NCBI GenBank assembly: GCA_902765885.1
Contig: CACXBN010000088.1
Span: forward strand, 1-16,122
Source of the DNA: an uncultured Ruminococcus sp.
Lineage (GTDB): Bacteria > Bacillota > Clostridia > Oscillospirales > CAG-272
Length of the DNA: 16,122 nucleotides
Direction of reading: 5' to 3'
Shown here in pieces: positions 14,302 through 16,122 of this stretch. The notes under the pieces were generated by a model that did not search any database, was not told where the DNA came from, and saw only the letters and a list, made by a program, of their open reading frames with translations. The position numbers and the translations under genes were made by a program. Position 1 is the first letter of the stretch, and every line of letters starts with the position of its first letter.

Positions 14302-16122
14302 ATGCTTAAGAAAAAAATATCCATTTGTGATTTAATCTTTCCTTTTATAATTTCCAGTATTCTTTTCTTTAAAGTTAAATCGCTTTACATACAGATAGGA
14401 CTCGGGGTGTACAGGTATCCACTTGCCTTTGCAACTGCAGCTTTCCTTTTTATAATATTCGCTCTCGTCTCGCTCATCAATGTCAAAGCGGCGAAAATAA
14501 CGATTACTGTCGTATATTTCGTCTTTTGTATTCTGTTTGCAGTTGACGGTGTTTATTATACATATGTCTCCAAACTCCCTTCAGTTTCTCTGCTGGGGAT
14601 GGTCGGACAGCTTGATGACATATCGGATATGATAGGCAACCTCATAAAGCCTAAGGATATTCTTATGATTGCAGACATCCCTCTGTGGATATTATATCTG
14701 ATCTTCAGCAGACAGATAGGAAAACTAGTCAAAAAATCTCCTCTTTCAAAGGCTTATGAAAAACTGACAAACAGATTCCTTCCTAAAATCGCTGCTTTCT
14801 GCTTCGGTATACTGGCTACACTGGTAATCCTTGTTATCTGCCTCTTATACCCGGGATTCAAAATGGAATATCTAAAGAACGAGATGATTTGCTATCATGT
14901 GAATGATATAGTGAAAAACATTTCAAAAAAAGTGACTCCTACCGTTGATGACGGATTTGACAAATCCGCTTATGTATCCCCTGACTGGTCAGATGGAGAA
15001 TTCTGGGGACTTGCCGAAGGAAGAAACGTAATAATCATACAGGTTGAAGCTCTGCAGAATTTCCTGATCAATACGTACTATGAGGGACAGGAACTTACAC
15101 CGGTTCTCAACAAAATGATCAGTGAAGATACATTTTATTTTAACAATTACTATTACCAGGTCGGCGGCGGCAATACATCAGATGCAGAATTCGCAGTCAA
15201 CAATTCCCTGTATGGCCCCGATTCAAACGCCGCATACATGCTATACCCGGATAACACATATCACGGACTTCCCTATCTTCTTAAAGACAACGGATATTCC
15301 GGCGCGCATGTATTCCATGGTTATGTAAGAGAATTCTGGAACAGAGAATATGCATATCCGAATCAGGGATTTGATGATTTCATATCACTTGAAAACTTTG
15401 ATCCGACAGACTCATTCAACATGGGACTCTCGGACAGACAGCTGTTCAAACAGTCCATGAACTGGATAAAGACATATAAAGAACCGTTCTATGCTTTCTA
15501 TATAACACTTTCTTCCCACCACCCATTCGGAACGCCTCTTGATGTCAGAGAAATCAAACTTAAAGAAGAAGACGAGCAGACTCTGTTCGGACTTTATCTC
15601 ATGGCTACGAATTATGTTGACACATGCATAGGCGAATTCATGGATATGCTCAAAGAAGAAGGGCTTTACGATAATTCGGTCATAGTCATTTACGGTGACC
15701 ACTATGCACTGAACAATACCGACCACGCGAATGTAACGAAGATGAACGCACTGCTTGGCAGACCTTATTCACTCTTTGACGTATTCAGTGTTCCTCTCAT
15801 AATTCATGTACCCGGAAGCGGTGTTACCAAAACGATATCAACTGCCGGCGGACACATAGACGTTCTTCCCACGCTCCTGTATCTGCTTGGCATCAAAAAT
15901 GACAAAGCTGTAATGTTCGGACAGAATCTGATCGAGGCAAAAGAAGGTTTCGTTCCTGAACAGACACATGTTGCCGTAGGTTCATTCATCAATGACAAAG
16001 TCTTTTTCCAGAGACCGTTTACCGATATCGAAACTAATTACAGGGTTTATCTGAAAGATGACCTCTCGCTTCAGGATTTTCATGATTATCTGGATCAGAT
16101 GAAACGGTCTGAAAAAATAATA
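14302..16122 (+). CDS. LtaS-family lipoteichoic acid synthase / phosphoglycerol transferase (3' end outside window)
   Basis: 607 codons are open to the right edge. The protein has five predicted membrane helices (about 10-30, 40-60, 65-88, 117-136, 162-183) and then an extracellular sulfatase-like catalytic domain. Its key residues match S. aureus LtaS in order and spacing: Glu249 in VEALQNF, the nucleophile Thr292 in GGGNTSDAEF, His406/407 in SSHHPF, and Asp466-His467 in YGDHYAL. AGGHIDVLPTLLYLLGI closes the domain. LtaS transfers glycerol phosphate from phosphatidylglycerol to build the teichoic acid chain using Mn2+; paralogues may act as primases or on other polymers. AAGGA lies about nine bases before the ATG. 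A tail beyond the catalytic domain continues off the edge. The gene is transcribed divergently from the cobalamin operon and shows no sign of sharing its control. Confidence 0.92.
   Translation, partial: MLKKKISICDLIFPFIISSILFFKVKSLYIQIGLGVYRYPLAFATAAFLFIIFALVSLINVKAAKITITVVYFVFCILFAVDGVYYTYVSKLPSVSLLGMVGQLDDISDMIGNLIKPKDILMIADIPLWILYLIFSRQIGKLVKKSPLSKAYEKLTNRFLPKIAAFCFGILATLVILVICLLYPGFKMEYLKNEMICYHVNDIVKNISKKVTPTVDDGFDKSAYVSPDWSDGEFWGLAEGRNVIIIQVEALQNFLINTYYEGQELTPVLNKMISEDTFYFNNYYYQVGGGNTSDAEFAVNNSLYGPDSNAAYMLYPDNTYHGLPYLLKDNGYSGAHVFHGYVREFWNREYAYPNQGFDDFISLENFDPTDSFNMGLSDRQLFKQSMNWIKTYKEPFYAFYITLSSHHPFGTPLDVREIKLKEEDEQTLFGLYLMATNYVDTCIGEFMDMLKEEGLYDNSVIVIYGDHYALNNTDHANVTKMNALLGRPYSLFDVFSVPLIIHVPGSGVTKTISTAGGHIDVLPTLLYLLGIKNDKAVMFGQNLIEAKEGFVPEQTHVAVGSFINDKVFFQRPFTDIETNYRVYLKDDLSLQDFHDYLDQMKRSEKII

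Overview
The window looks like a chromosomal segment of a low-to-moderate GC (about 40% by eye) anaerobic member of the Bacillota, most likely class Clostridia. The evidence is strong AGGAGG-type ribosome binding sites, two surface proteins with S-layer homology (SLH) domains, an LtaS-type lipoteichoic acid synthase, an ECF transporter S component and simple TTGACA/TATAAT promoters. No tRNA, rRNA, CRISPR array or complete mobile element was seen.

Layout. (1) 1-454: the 3' end of a citrate synthase gene, closed by a bidirectional terminator. (2) 506-2373, minus strand: a two-gene operon of a small phasin-like helical protein and an ABC1/UbiB/AarF kinase-like membrane protein, read from a promoter near 2402. 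(3) 2619-7401, plus strand: a four-gene sugar-metabolism operon behind a near-consensus promoter at 2521-2549. It encodes a two-part protein with a type I mannose-6-phosphate-isomerase-like cupin, a PIG-L deacetylase, a DUF4380 mutarotase-like protein and an L-fucose/L-arabinose-isomerase-fold protein. It has no transporter, no intact kinase and no regulator, and ends at a perfect palindromic terminator at 7507-7548. I consider it the best candidate for an undescribed pathway. (4) 7651-10419, plus strand: an SLH-anchored right-handed beta-helix protein, probably a polysaccharide-active enzyme. (5) 10498-12816, minus strand: a second SLH surface protein with an SH3-like segment and a Cys/His-rich CxxC region. 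It converges on gene 4 at a shared terminator. (6) 12971-13913, minus strand: a cobalamin-riboswitch-controlled pair of a DUF4430 (transcobalamin-like) lipoprotein and an ECF S component, probably a corrinoid uptake module. (7) 14302-16122, plus strand: an LtaS-family phosphoglycerol transferase running off the right edge.

Working together (inference): the surface beta-helix protein could cut a polysaccharide outside the cell, and the cytoplasmic cassette could deacetylate, mutarotate and isomerise an acetylated or amino sugar. The B12 module and the LtaS gene are separate units that share a divergent intergenic region of about 390 bases (13914-14301). Most of that region is the riboswitch.
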